DNA of 64,000 bases from Cupriavidus necator (lineage in GTDB: Bacteria; Pseudomonadota; Gammaproteobacteria; Burkholderiales; Burkholderiaceae). Shown piece by piece: positions 17,043 to 25,942 of this stretch (position 1 is the stretch's first letter; the number at the start of each line of letters is the position of its first letter). The stretch spans positions 248,001 through 312,000 of the forward strand of contig NZ_SROX01000005.1 in the NCBI RefSeq assembly GCF_013141915.1, given 5' to 3'. A model generated the notes under the pieces. That model saw only the letters and a list, made by a program, of their open reading frames with translations. It searched no databases and was not told the origin of the DNA. Position numbers and translations under genes: made by a program.

Positions 17043-18098
17043 TCAGAACAGGAACACGCCCTTGCCGCCCGCCTGCCTGTCGAAGTGGGCGTAAGCCTGC
17101 GCGGCCTGGTCGAGCCGCCAGCTGTCGGTGAACAACCGGTCCACCTCGATGCCGCGTGTGGCGATAAAGCTGGCGCAAGCCTTCATCTCGACTGCGGAGA
17201 ACGTGAACGAGCCGAGCAACAGCCGCTGCTTGCCGATCAGGTCCTTCATCGCATCGAGCACCAGGTTGCCGCCGACGGCGACCAGCGCGACGCGGCCCCA
17301 CATCCTGGTGCTGCGCACAGCCTGAGCACGCGGCAACTCGCCGCCGGCACACTCCACCGCGCACGATGCGCCCTTGCCCCCTGTCAGCTTCAGGATCTCG
17401 GAGACAGGGTCGACCTGCGTGGCGTCGATCGCGTGCGCCACGCCGAAGTCTTTCGCGCGGGCCACGCGCGCCGCGTTGATGTCGACGCCGAACACCTCGA
17501 CGCCCATCGCGGCGGCAAGCTGGACCACCGACAGGCCGACCGGGCCAAGGCCGTAGACGGCCAGTGTGTCGCGGGCGCTGATGTCGAGCCGCAGCAAGGC
17601 TCCGTAGGCGGTGCCGGTGCCGCACGCCACGGCGGCGCCGCCCGCGAACGACATCTCCTGCGGCAGGTGCACCAGCGACGACACCGGCACCTTCATGTAG
17701 TCGGCATGGCCGCCATGCGCCAGCACGCCGTGGATGCGCGCGCCGTGGTCGCAGAGCTGCGTCCAGCCGGTGCGGCAGTGGTCGCAGTGGCGGCAGCCCT
17801 CATAGTGGAAGACCATCACGCGGTCGCCCACGCGGAACGCTTTGCCGTCCACGCCCGGACCGAGCGCGGCTACCGTGCCGCAAGGCTCGTGCCCGCCGAT
17901 GATCCGGTCGGACGCAATGCGGTCCTTCAGGCCCAGCATCTCCAGCGATGCCGCCATGCCATGCCGGTAGTAGTGCAGATGGGTGCCGCACATGCCCGAA
18001 GCCTTCATCTCGATCACGGCCTCACCGGGGCCGGGCGTGGGATCGTCGAAGTGCGCGAGCTCGACCTCGCGGGCGCCGCGGAAGATCATCCCGCGCAT
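17043..18098 (-). CDS. Zinc-dependent alcohol dehydrogenase
   Basis: This is a 351-residue medium-chain dehydrogenase. The catalytic zinc site is seen as Cys37 and GHE (69-71). The structural zinc cysteines are C102, C105, C108 and C116, and the NAD motif GLGPVG follows near 182. Its start overlaps the stop of the hydrolase gene by one base (TGATG), so the two are probably co-translated. Together with the aldehyde dehydrogenase it would oxidise a primary or allylic alcohol. The substrate is not known. Confidence 0.92.
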   Translation of the reverse strand: MRGMIFRGAREVELAHFDDPTPGPGEAVIEMKASGMCGTHLHYYRHGMAASLEMLGLKDRIASDRIIGGHEPCGTVAALGPGVDGKAFRVGDRVMVFHYEGCRHCDHCRTGWTQLCDHGARIHGVLAHGGHADYMKVPVSSLVHLPQEMSFAGGAAVACGTGTAYGALLRLDISARDTLAVYGLGPVGLSVVQLAAAMGVEVFGVDINAARVARAKDFGVAHAIDATQVDPVSEILKLTGGKGASCAVECAGGELPRAQAVRSTRMWGRVALVAVGGNLVLDAMKDLIGKQRLLLGSFTFSAVEMKACASFIATRGIEVDRLFTDSWRLDQAAQAYAHFDRQAGGKGVFLF

Positions 18099-19018
18099 CA
18101 GAGGTGTTCCCGGTAGAACGGGATCAGCTTGTCGAGCGCCTTGCGCACGGGCTCGGGCTTGTCATACAGGTCGTAGTGCGACCAGCCGTCCAGCACGACG
18201 AGTTCCTTCTTCGCTGAGCGTGCGCGGCCCACGATCTCGCAGCCGTCCCGGTAGGCGCCGAAGGCACCGACCTTGTCGCCGACCACCACCATCAGCGGCT
18301 GCGTCAGCAGGACCTCGGCCAGGTGGAAGGCATCCCATCCGGCCGCGGCACCCTGGTGGGAGAAGAGCGAGCGGTTGGCGCCGTGTGGCCTCTGCCCGCG
18401 CGGCGTCCGGTAGTACTCGGTGGCCTCATAGACGTCGATCTCTGTCAGGCCACGCTGCTTCGCCTCCTCGGGCGACGGCGGCAGCAGGTCGTCCACGCGC
18501 AGTGTGGCACCACGTGCCTCGTCGGTGCGCTGCTGTGCCATCGCTTCCAGCGCGCCGATCGGATCGTAGCCGCTGAAGCCCTCGCGCATCAGGCGGCCGT
18601 AGTTGACCCCCGTGATGGTGCCCACGGCGCGGATGCGGCGCTCTGACATGGCGGCATTGATGGAGTAGCCACCGCCGCCGCAGATGCCGAGTACGCCGAT
18701 GCGGCGGTCGTCCACGTAGTCGAGCGTCACGAGGTAGTCCGTGACCACGCGGAAGTCTTCCACGCGCAGCGTCGGGTCCTCGATGAAGCGCGGCTCGCCG
18801 CCGCTGGCGCCCTGGAAACTGGCGTCGAACGCGATGACGACGAAGCCCGCCTCGGCGAGCGCGGTGCCGTAGACGCTTCCCGAGGTCTGCTCCTTGCAGC
18901 TACCGATCGGATGGGCGCTGATGATGGCGGAATACTTCTTCTTCTCGTCGAAGTCCGGCGGGAAGTGGAGATCGGCGGCGATATTCCAGTACGGATGCTT
19001 GATGCTGACGGTTTTCAT
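18098..19018 (-). CDS. Alpha/beta hydrolase with a cysteine nucleophile motif
   Basis: This 306-residue alpha/beta hydrolase belongs to the YcjY/DltE-like type. The nucleophile elbow reads GICGGGG, with Cys113 where most family members have Ser, as in dienelactone hydrolases. A late GDK segment and WSHYDLY supply plausible Asp and His. It lies between the MFS carrier and alcohol dehydrogenase genes. It may release an alcohol or acid from an ester or lactone taken up by the carrier. Confidence 0.82.
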   Translation of the reverse strand: MKTVSIKHPYWNIAADLHFPPDFDEKKKYSAIISAHPIGSCKEQTSGSVYGTALAEAGFVVIAFDASFQGASGGEPRFIEDPTLRVEDFRVVTDYLVTLDYVDDRRIGVLGICGGGGYSINAAMSERRIRAVGTITGVNYGRLMREGFSGYDPIGALEAMAQQRTDEARGATLRVDDLLPPSPEEAKQRGLTEIDVYEATEYYRTPRGQRPHGANRSLFSHQGAAAGWDAFHLAEVLLTQPLMVVVGDKVGAFGAYRDGCEIVGRARSAKKELVVLDGWSHYDLYDKPEPVRKALDKLIPFYREHL

Positions 19019-19050
19019 GGTTTCACCTCAAGGCGAAGAGGATGGCGGAC

Positions 19051-20379
19051 TCAGTCTGCGGTACGGTAATCCGCGCCCGGAGGGGCGTCGGGCTCCTGTG
19101 CCGGCTTCGGGATCAGCGGCACGATCATGATGGCGACGACGGCGGGTACGACGAACGCGTAGAAGTTCCAGTGCAGCGCAAGGTTCGAGCCGACGATCCA
19201 TCCGCCGATCAGCGGACCGAGGATGGAGCCGAACCGCCCGAACGCCTGCGACGCCCCGAGCGCCGAGCCGCGGCACGAAGCCGGAAAGTGCGTGGCGATG
19301 TAGCCGTAGATCAGCGTCGTGGTGCCGATGGAGCCGATCCCCGCACCGAACACCGCAAGCATCAGCCAGCCGAAGTCCAGCTTCTGGCTCAGCGCGAGCA
19401 GCGACAGGCCGCCGATGACGAAGAACGGGATGATCACGCGCTTGGAGCCCAGCCGGTCCGCCAGCCACGCGCCGCCGATCATGCCCACCACGGCACCGAA
19501 CTGCATCACCAGCAGGAACTGCAGCGACGACCCCAGCGGATAGCCGGCCTTGCGCATCAGTTGCGGCAGCCAGGCGTTCAGGCCATAGACGATCAACTGC
19601 ACGCAGAAACTCACCAGCGCGAAGAGCAGCGCCGAGGTGCGGAGTGCGTCCGTCGCCAGCAGCCGGTAGCCGCGCGCGCCGGAGGCGGCCGCGTGCAGGG
19701 CCTGGGCTCGTTGCTCCCGCGTGATCCGTTCCAGGTCAAGCGAATGCCGGGCGGCCAGGATGCGCGCCTCATCCATGCGACCACGCTCCACGAGGAAGCT
19801 CACCGACTCGGGGAGCCACAGATACATCACCGGCAGGATCAGCGCGTAGAGCGCGCCGAGCGCATACAGCGTGCGCCATCCGTGTTCCTGCAGCAGCGTG
19901 ATCGCCAGTAGCGCGCAGATGACGCCGCCAACGGAATAGCCCGTCAGGGTCAGCGCGTTGTACAACTGGCGTCGATGGGGTGGCGCGTACTCGACCGTCA
20001 GCGCCACGGCGGACGGCACCACGCCGCCCAGCCCGATGCCGGTGAAGAAACGCGCGGCACCCAGTGAGAACGGCGAGGGGGCGAGCGCGCAGAGGACGGA
20101 GCCGATGGAGAACCACAGCACGCCGGCCATGATGAGGTGGCGCCTGCCAATGCGGTCGGAGAGCGGGCCGGCCGCGCCCATGCCGACCATCAGGCCGGCG
20201 AGTGTCCAGCTCCCGATCATGCCGGCCGCCGCCGGCGTCAGGCCCCACCCCCGCTCTTCGAGCAAGCGTGGGAGAGTGGCCCCGTAGACGATGAGATCGT
20301 AGCCATCCGCGACGAGCGTCAAAAAGCACATCATGACCACGAATAGGCGGCTGCGAGCCGGCAGTGTTGCTTGATGCAC
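19051..20379 (-). CDS. MFS transporter, aromatic acid:H+ symporter type
   Basis: This is a 442-residue inner-membrane carrier with 12 predicted hydrophobic segments. Motifs include DGYDLIVYG in the first helix and the MFS loop motif GPLSDRIGRR, which fit the AAHS group of aromatic and related acid importers. It is the first gene of the leftward operon behind promoter copy C'. It probably imports the compound that the downstream hydrolase, dehydrogenases and CoA-transferases process. Confidence 0.9.
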   Translation of the reverse strand: MHQATLPARSRLFVVMMCFLTLVADGYDLIVYGATLPRLLEERGWGLTPAAAGMIGSWTLAGLMVGMGAAGPLSDRIGRRHLIMAGVLWFSIGSVLCALAPSPFSLGAARFFTGIGLGGVVPSAVALTVEYAPPHRRQLYNALTLTGYSVGGVICALLAITLLQEHGWRTLYALGALYALILPVMYLWLPESVSFLVERGRMDEARILAARHSLDLERITREQRAQALHAAASGARGYRLLATDALRTSALLFALVSFCVQLIVYGLNAWLPQLMRKAGYPLGSSLQFLLVMQFGAVVGMIGGAWLADRLGSKRVIIPFFVIGGLSLLALSQKLDFGWLMLAVFGAGIGSIGTTTLIYGYIATHFPASCRGSALGASQAFGRFGSILGPLIGGWIVGSNLALHWNFYAFVVPAVVAIMIVPLIPKPAQEPDAPPGADYRTAD

Positions 20380-20457
20380 GTTGTCTCCTCGATATCGTTC
20401 TTCTAAATCCCGTCGCCATGGGGCGGTGTCCGTCGGGAGGGTGACTGGGACTACCGA

Positions 20458-20511
20458 AGGGTAGTGGCGTGCCGGCGGCGAACCAATTGACCTTTCTCGA
20501 AGCGGCGATTC
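20458..20511 (-). promoter_or_regulatory. Shared promoter/operator, copy C' (MFS operon)
   Basis: On the minus strand GAATC-GCC-GCTTC (20511-20499) is followed by a 12-bp gap, TTGGTT (20486-20481), a 17-bp spacer and TACCCT (20463-20458). The predicted leader before the carrier gene is about 72 nt. Confidence 0.75.
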
Positions 20512-20552
20512 GGCCGAGATGAAACTGGCGGTGTGCGGGCTTCGACGCGCGT

Positions 20553-20606
20553 GAACCGGCGCTTCGGAAAAGGCCAGTTGGCGCGGTCAGCGCAAGCCCC
20601 TACGCT
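20553..20606 (+). promoter_or_regulatory. Shared promoter/operator, copy C (hydratase operon)
   Basis: GAACC-GGC-GCTTC (20553-20565) is followed by a 12-bp gap, TTGGCG (20578-20583), a 17-bp spacer and TACGCT (20601-20606). It is the divergent partner of copy C'. Confidence 0.75.
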
Positions 20607-20792
20607 TCGTTCATCGCGGCACACGAAAGCCTGCTGGCATGAGGGGGCGATGCTCGATTCACGGCAAGGCGCAGACATGGTCGTGTGTGCAGACGGGGCT
20701 GGCGCTGGAGAGGGGCCGCCATGAATTAGCCGTCCCTGCATCGCCTATGTGAAATGGGGTCAGGCGCCCCATCATTTTCAGGACATTGCACC

Positions 20793-21602
20793 ATGCGTTA
20801 TGAAGACTTCCAGTTCATCCTGTTCGACCGGCAGCCGGATGGCGTCCTGCTCGCCACCCTGAATCGGCCCGAGGTGATGAACGCGACCAACGCCCGGCTT
20901 CACTGGGAGCTGACGAAGCTGTGGGGCGTCGTCAACGACGATCCGTCGGTCAAGGTGGTGGTGGTGACGGGAGCCGGCGACCGCGCGTTCTCGGCGGGCG
21001 GCGACCTGGCGTGGGTCGAGGAAATGGTCGGCAACCCGGAGGCGGTGGCGGTGGTGAAGAAGGAGGCCGCCGAGATCGTCTACAACATGCTGGCCTGCGA
21101 GAAGCCGATCATTTCAGCGATCAACGGCACCGCGGTCGGCGCGGGCCTGGCGGTCGCGCTGCTGGCGGACGTCAGCATCATCTCCGAGTCCGCGCGGTTC
21201 ACCGATGGCCATGCCCGCCTTGGCGTGGCGGCGGGCGACCATGCCGCCATCGTCTGGCCGCTGCTCTGTGGCGTGGCGAAGGCGAAGTACTACCTGATGA
21301 CCGCGGACTTCATCGACGGCAAGGAAGCGGAGCGCATCGGGCTGGTGACGTTCTGTGTGCCGCCGCAGGAATTGATGACGCGCGCGCTGGCCGTCGGGCA
21401 GGCGCTGGCGCGCGGCAGCCAGACCGCGATTCGTGCCACCAAGCAGTCGATCAACAACTGGATGCGGATGGCAGGGCCGATCTTTGATGCCTCGCTTGCC
21501 GCCGAGATGCTCGGCTTCCTCGGCGCGGATGCGCGTGAAGGCCTCGACGCCGTGCGCAACAAGCGTGCGCCGCAATTCCCCTCGGCGAAGCTGCCCGGCT
21601 AG
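20793..21602 (+). CDS. Enoyl-CoA hydratase/isomerase family protein
   Basis: This 269-residue crotonase-fold enzyme has oxyanion segments FSAGGDLAW and [16 protein letters not shown]. The second catalytic region reads [11 protein letters not shown], with Asp rather than the usual Glu, so isomerase or another crotonase activity is possible. The ATG at 20793 gives the normal N-terminus with a weak AGGA upstream. An in-frame ATG at 20754 lacks support. It is first in the operon behind promoter copy C. Confidence 0.88.
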   Translation: MRYEDFQFILFDRQPDGVLLATLNRPEVMNATNARLHWELTKLWGVVNDDPSVKVVVVTGAGDRAFSAGGDLAWVEEMVGNPEAVAVVKKEAAEIVYNMLACEKPIISAINGTAVGAGLAVALLADVSIISESARFTDGHARLGVAAGDHAAIVWPLLCGVAKAKYYLMTADFIDGKEAERIGLVTFCVPPQELMTRALAVGQALARGSQTAIRATKQSINNWMRMAGPIFDASLAAEMLGFLGADAREGLDAVRNKRAPQFPSAKLPG

Positions 21603-21670
21603 TGACACGGTTTGAAGCAGGACATTGCGGCGATCATGAACCATCGCCACGAGAGATCTTGAAGCGAGAC

Positions 21671-23635
21671 ATGATGGATACCGAAGCCAACACCTGGAAG
21701 CCGGGCGCGCGCGAGTTGCAGTCCTCGGGCATCGCCAACCTGATGCGCGCGTTCGACTTGACGCGTTATGACGATCTGCTCGAACTCTCGCGCAGTCATC
21801 CCGACCGCTACTGGCAAGTGGTCATGCAGCACTGCGGAATCGTGTGGGATACGCCGCCGAGGGGCTACCTCGACCCGGCTTCGCCACGCGAATTCCCGCG
21901 GTGGTTTCCGGGCGGGCGGCTGAACTGGGTCAATACCGTGCTGGCATGGACGAACGATCCTCGCACGCGCGACCAGGCTGCCGTCGTCGCGGAACGGGAA
22001 GATGGCAAGGATCAGGCCGTCAGCTACGCGGAACTCGGAACGCGCGTGCGCCAGTTCGCGGGAGCCTTGCAGGCGCTCGGCATCGGGCCCGGCGAGCGGG
22101 TGGGCCTGCTGATGGAGAACGGTATCGAGGCCACGGTGTCGCTACTGGCGCTGGCATCGCTCGGGGCCATCGTGGTGCCGCTGTTCAGCGGGTTCGGCGT
22201 GGATGCCATCGTCGCGCGCCTGTCCGCGGCCGCGGCCGCCACGGCGATTGCCTCCACCGGATTCAGCCGGCGCGGCAAGCGGATCAACGTGGAAAGGACG
22301 CTGCGCGAAGCGTGGGCACGGCTGCCCGCGCTCAAGCGCGTGATCTGGAAACAGGATGACACGACCCAGGCGGCCGGGACCCGGGATCTCGACTGGCAGG
22401 AAGTGATGGCGTCCGGTACCGGGCGACTGGCCGACCCTGTCACGCTGGGGCCGGACGATCCCTTCATGGTGATCTACACCTCAGGGACCACGGGCAAGCC
22501 GAAGGGCGTCGTACATGCGCACGGCAGCTTCCCGCTCAAGATTGCCCATGACGCCGTGGTCCACTTCGACGTGGCGCCGGGCGATGTGTTCTGCTGGCCC
22601 GCCGATATGGGCTGGATCGCTGGCACCCTGGTGCTGGGTTGCGCGCTACTGCGCGGCGCGACGCTTGTCTGCTACGACGGTGCGCCAGACTATCCAAACT
22701 GGTCGCGCATGTCGAAACTGGTGGAGCGGCACCAGGTCACGCATTTCGGCTCGGCGCCGACGCTGATCCGTGGTCTCAGCAGCAACGAGCCCCTGGCGAC
22801 GCAGGGCGACGTGTCCTCGGTTCGCCTGCTGATCACTGCCGGCGAGGGCATCGACCCGGAGCACTTCTGCTGGTTCCAGCGGACCTTCGGGCGCGGCACG
22901 CAGCCGCTGATCAACTACACGGGCGGCACCGAGGTATCGGGCGCACTGCTTGCGAGCGTAGTGGTGCGTCCCATCCCGCCGAGCGGCTTCAACACGACCT
23001 CGCCCGGCGTGGACGTAGACGTGGCCGACGCGAGCGGCGCGCCGCTGACCGGCGCGGTGGGAGAGCTTGTGATCCGGCAGCCCTTTGTCGGCATGACACA
23101 GTCGTTCTGGCACGACGCTGAGCGCTACCTCGACACCTACTGGCGCACCATCCCCGGCCTCTGGGTGCATGGCGACCTGGCGCTGCGCCGGCAGGACGGC
23201 GCCTTTTTCCTGATGGGTCGCTCAGACGATACGCTCAAGGTGGCCGGCAAGCGGCTGGGGCCCGCGGAGGTGGAGGAAATCGTGCTGGAACTGCGCGAAG
23301 TCGCGGAAGCCGCTGCCATAGGGGTCGACGACAAGGACAAGGGGCAGCGGCTGGTCGTGTTCGTCGTCGGCGTAGCGGGCTGTGATGTTGATGCCGATGC
23401 GGTCGCGACCAGAGTAGCCGGGCATGTCGACAAGCGCCTCGGACGGCCATTCCGACCGAGCGCGGTGCATGTCGTAAATCAGCTGCCGAAGACCCGCAGT
23501 TCCAAGATCATGCGCCGCGTCATCCGCAGCGTGTATTGCAATACGCCGCCAGGTGATCTCTCGTCGCTCGACAACCCGGCGTCGCTCGACGAGATCCGCG
23601 CGGCATCGGACGGCAGCCACAGGCATAAGGCTTGA
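21671..23635 (+). CDS. Acyl-CoA synthetase (AMP-forming, acetyl-CoA synthetase-like)
   Basis: This long ligase of about 654 residues activates a carboxylic acid with ATP and CoA. It has the N-terminal extension of the acetyl-CoA synthetase group (WFPGGRLNWVN), the ATP motif YTSGTTGKPKG, the GRSDDTLKVAGKRLGP hinge region and the catalytic lysine in RSSKIMRR. Two adjacent ATGs (21671, 21674) could start it. It lies 68 bp after the hydratase gene, in the same unit. The substrate is probably a medium or branched acid. Confidence 0.9.
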   Translation: MMDTEANTWKPGARELQSSGIANLMRAFDLTRYDDLLELSRSHPDRYWQVVMQHCGIVWDTPPRGYLDPASPREFPRWFPGGRLNWVNTVLAWTNDPRTRDQAAVVAEREDGKDQAVSYAELGTRVRQFAGALQALGIGPGERVGLLMENGIEATVSLLALASLGAIVVPLFSGFGVDAIVARLSAAAAATAIASTGFSRRGKRINVERTLREAWARLPALKRVIWKQDDTTQAAGTRDLDWQEVMASGTGRLADPVTLGPDDPFMVIYTSGTTGKPKGVVHAHGSFPLKIAHDAVVHFDVAPGDVFCWPADMGWIAGTLVLGCALLRGATLVCYDGAPDYPNWSRMSKLVERHQVTHFGSAPTLIRGLSSNEPLATQGDVSSVRLLITAGEGIDPEHFCWFQRTFGRGTQPLINYTGGTEVSGALLASVVVRPIPPSGFNTTSPGVDVDVADASGAPLTGAVGELVIRQPFVGMTQSFWHDAERYLDTYWRTIPGLWVHGDLALRRQDGAFFLMGRSDDTLKVAGKRLGPAEVEEIVLELREVAEAAAIGVDDKDKGQRLVVFVVGVAGCDVDADAVATRVAGHVDKRLGRPFRPSAVHVVNQLPKTRSSKIMRRVIRSVYCNTPPGDLSSLDNPASLDEIRAASDGSHRHKA

Positions 23636-23640
23636 AGACG

Positions 23641-24822
23641 ATGAAGGTTCTCGAAGGTATCAGGGTGCTGGATTTCGGCCGGTTCATCGCCGGCCCCTTC
23701 TGCGCGGCGCTGCTCGCTGACTTCGGCGCGGACGTTATCCGTATCGACCGCGTAGGCGGCAGCGAGGACCGCTTCGTCGCGCCGGTGACCAGCGCAGGCG
23801 AAGGCGCGTTCTTCCTGCAGGTCAACCGGAACAAACGCTCGCTTACGCTCGACCTCGACCGGGAGGAAGGCAGGGCGGTGGTACGCAAGCTGCTATTGAC
23901 CACCGACGTGGTCGTGGCGAACATGCCGCCGAAGACCATCGCCGCGCTCGGCCTCGACTACGACACCCTGCGCAAGGTGAAGCCCGACATCATCCTGACC
24001 GCCTCCTCGGCGTTCGGTGCCGATCCCGCCGTGCGGGACCGGGTTGGTTTCGATGGCGTGGGGCAGGCAATGAGCGGGGCGGTCCACCTGACCGGCTTGC
24101 CCGACCATCCGATGAAGTCCATGGTGCCGGTGGTGGACTTCTCGACCGCGCTGTGCTGCGCGCTCGGCACCATGATGGCGCTGTATGAACGCAAGACCAG
24201 CGGTCAGGGGCAGGAGGTAGGGGCGTCGCTGCTGCATACGGCGCTCACGCTGTCCAGTGGCAGTCTGATCGAGGAAGCGCTGCTTGGGCTGAACCGGCAG
24301 GCGACGGCGAACCGCAGCCCGACCTACGGGCCGTCGGACATCTTCCGCGTGAAGGACGGCTGGATCATTGCGCAAGTGATCGGGCAGGCGATGTTCAGGC
24401 GCTGGACGAACATGATGGCCCGCGCTGATCTTCTGGATGATCCGCGCTTCGCCGACGATGCTGCCCGGGGCGAACATGGCGAAGTCCTGAGCGGCATCAT
24501 GTCAGACTGGTGCGCCGGCCGGACCCGCGACGAAGCCCTGGCCTTGCTGGCAGCGGCACGCATTCCCGGCGGCCCGGTGAACACGCCGCGCCAGGCGCTG
24601 GGGGACGAAGTGGTCTGCGCTTCGGGCGCATTCCACGGCGTGGAGTATCCGGGTGCTGCGGCGCAGGTGCCGCTTGTATCCACACCGGTGTCGCTGTCGC
24701 GCACGGGCCCGGCAATCGCGCGGCGCCCGCCGACGGCCGGCGAGCATACGGAGGAAGTCCTGCACGACGCGGGCTATGTGGCCGAGGAGATCGCGCGGCT
24801 GAGGGCGTTGCGAGTGATCTGA
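23641..24822 (+). CDS. CaiB/BaiF (family III) CoA-transferase
   Basis: This 393-residue family III CoA-transferase has VLDFGRFIAGPFCAALLADFGAD at the N-terminus and the probable catalytic Asp in VPVVDFSTAL. The ATG at 23641 has AAGG about 10 nt before it. A TTG at 23632 overlaps the ligase stop but has no usable ribosome site. It is the last gene of the hydratase/ligase operon and one of three such transferases in region 1, besides the racemase. Confidence 0.88.
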   Translation: MKVLEGIRVLDFGRFIAGPFCAALLADFGADVIRIDRVGGSEDRFVAPVTSAGEGAFFLQVNRNKRSLTLDLDREEGRAVVRKLLLTTDVVVANMPPKTIAALGLDYDTLRKVKPDIILTASSAFGADPAVRDRVGFDGVGQAMSGAVHLTGLPDHPMKSMVPVVDFSTALCCALGTMMALYERKTSGQGQEVGASLLHTALTLSSGSLIEEALLGLNRQATANRSPTYGPSDIFRVKDGWIIAQVIGQAMFRRWTNMMARADLLDDPRFADDAARGEHGEVLSGIMSDWCAGRTRDEALALLAAARIPGGPVNTPRQALGDEVVCASGAFHGVEYPGAAAQVPLVSTPVSLSRTGPAIARRPPTAGEHTEEVLHDAGYVAEEIARLRALRVI

Positions 24823-24843
24823 GCAGGCGCGGTCGCTGTAGCA

Positions 24844-24866
24844 AGGCGAAGCGGGCCGCTTCGCCT
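24844..24866 (+). terminator. Hairpin after the CoA-transferase gene
   Basis: A perfect 9-bp stem, AGGCGAAGC / GCTTCGCCT, with a 5-nt loop lies 22 bp after the stop. There is no T-run, so it is only a probable terminator. Confidence 0.45.
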
Positions 24867-25008
24867 CAGTCCGTTCGATCCTCCCGTTCACTTCTGAAAC
24901 ATCCCTTTGCCCGATATGGCATCGAGACGCGCCTGATTACCATCGGTGCAACGCGGCCATCGCATTCCTTACGTGGCACGCAAAGCACAACGGGGCGGGG
25001 AGCATGCC

Positions 25009-25224
25009 ATGAAGCGGAAGTTCACCGATGACGTGATGGCGGTCCAGAGCCGTTATCGCGATTGGGTCCTGGACGGCGGCAAGGACTCGGCGCGGGGAGA
25101 GGCATTGTTGCATGAACTGAAGATCTGCCTGGCTGCGTTGTTCCTGGTTCCTGGCGAGCTCACTGTGCTGAGGCAAGCCAAGGGAAGCGCGGGCCTGGAG
25201 CTGACCGTGCTGCGGCCGGAGTGA
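25009..25224 (+). CDS. Small conserved-looking hypothetical protein
   Basis: This 71-residue protein is not recognised. It is rich in charged residues at the start (MKRKFTDDVMAVQSRYRDW) and has no membrane segment or signal peptide. GGGGAG lies just before the ATG, so it is probably translated. It stands alone between the acyl-CoA region and the convergent lipoprotein gene. Confidence 0.6.
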   Translation: MKRKFTDDVMAVQSRYRDWVLDGGKDSARGEALLHELKICLAALFLVPGELTVLRQAKGSAGLELTVLRPE

Positions 25225-25268
25225 TGACGGCGGCGGCCGGCCTGAACTCCAGGCCCGCAGCGCCTACC

Positions 25269-25931
25269 TTACCCGCAATTCCCGTCCGCCACGCACAGGC
25301 CGTGCACCACCATCTCGCCCATCAGGTCCATCGAGGCCTGGTCGGCGATGGCTTCGCGCAGCGCGTCCAGCGCGGCATCGTGAGCGTCGCCGGCAGTGCC
25401 GGCTTGCAGCGGGGTGTCATGCCAGCGCTGCGGTAGGGCAGCGGGGTTGATGTCGACCCCGGCACCGGCGGCCAGGGCGGTCAGTACGGCGGTTTCCGCT
25501 TCGGCCAGGGCTTCGGCTGACAGCCCCCTGGCGCTTGCCGCGCCGAAACTGTCGAAGGCCTGGCCCGGCGGGCCGCCCGTGACCTTCCACAGCGCCAGCT
25601 CGGTCAGCGGCGTGCAGTTCACGGTGCGCCCGCCCAGCACTACGCCGTGCAGCCGCTGGCGGTTCGGTTCGCCCTGCGCTTGCCCGCCTTCACAGCGGAC
25701 CATCAGCGCGCCGTCCGGTACGCCGGCCAGGCGAAACACGCCGCTGGCATCGGCCGTGGCGTGGCGCACCTGGCCTTGCGCGTCGCGCAACTGCACGGTC
25801 GCGCCGGCCAGCGCCGCGCCGACGGCGGCGGTGCCGCTTACTTCCTGCGCTTGGTCATTCCCGCATGCCGCGACGGCTGCGACCCCGCATGCGAGCACGA
25901 GGTGGCGCCAGTGTCGAAGGTGCTTGCCCAT
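25269..25931 (-). CDS. Putative lipoprotein with carboxypeptidase-regulatory-like repeat
   Basis: This protein of about 220 residues has an export signal ending in VAACG, a lipobox with the Cys that would be lipidated. The following part (VSGTAAVGAALAGATVQLRDAQGQV through DASGVFRLAGV) looks like a carboxypeptidase-regulatory-like beta-sandwich. A TTG start at 25946 would overlap the SurE stop as TTGA. The ATG at 25931 is preferred here, but neither has a clear ribosome site. It lies directly downstream of a secreted SurE. Function is unknown. Confidence 0.65.
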   Translation of the reverse strand: MGKHLRHWRHLVLACGVAAVAACGNDQAQEVSGTAAVGAALAGATVQLRDAQGQVRHATADASGVFRLAGVPDGALMVRCEGGQAQGEPNRQRLHGVVLGGRTVNCTPLTELALWKVTGGPPGQAFDSFGAASARGLSAEALAEAETAVLTALAAGAGVDINPAALPQRWHDTPLQAGTAGDAHDAALDALREAIADQASMDLMGEMVVHGLCVADGNCG

Positions 25932-25942
25932 GGTATCGGTGC

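Larger units (their letters stand above)
20380..20792. other. Divergent control region between MFS and hydratase operons
   Basis: This 413-bp non-coding stretch holds two copies of the shared promoter, pointing away from each other (20458-20511 left, 20553-20606 right) with 41 bp between their inverted repeats. The right-hand transcript has a leader of about 180 nt with no clear gene in it. Confidence 0.75.

Noticed and set aside
4942..20606. The five-copy element as a mobile repeat or REP sequence
   Set aside because: All copies are intergenic, oriented to genes and have fixed -35/-10 spacing, so a promoter reading is better. The mobile-repeat option is kept as the way to refute.
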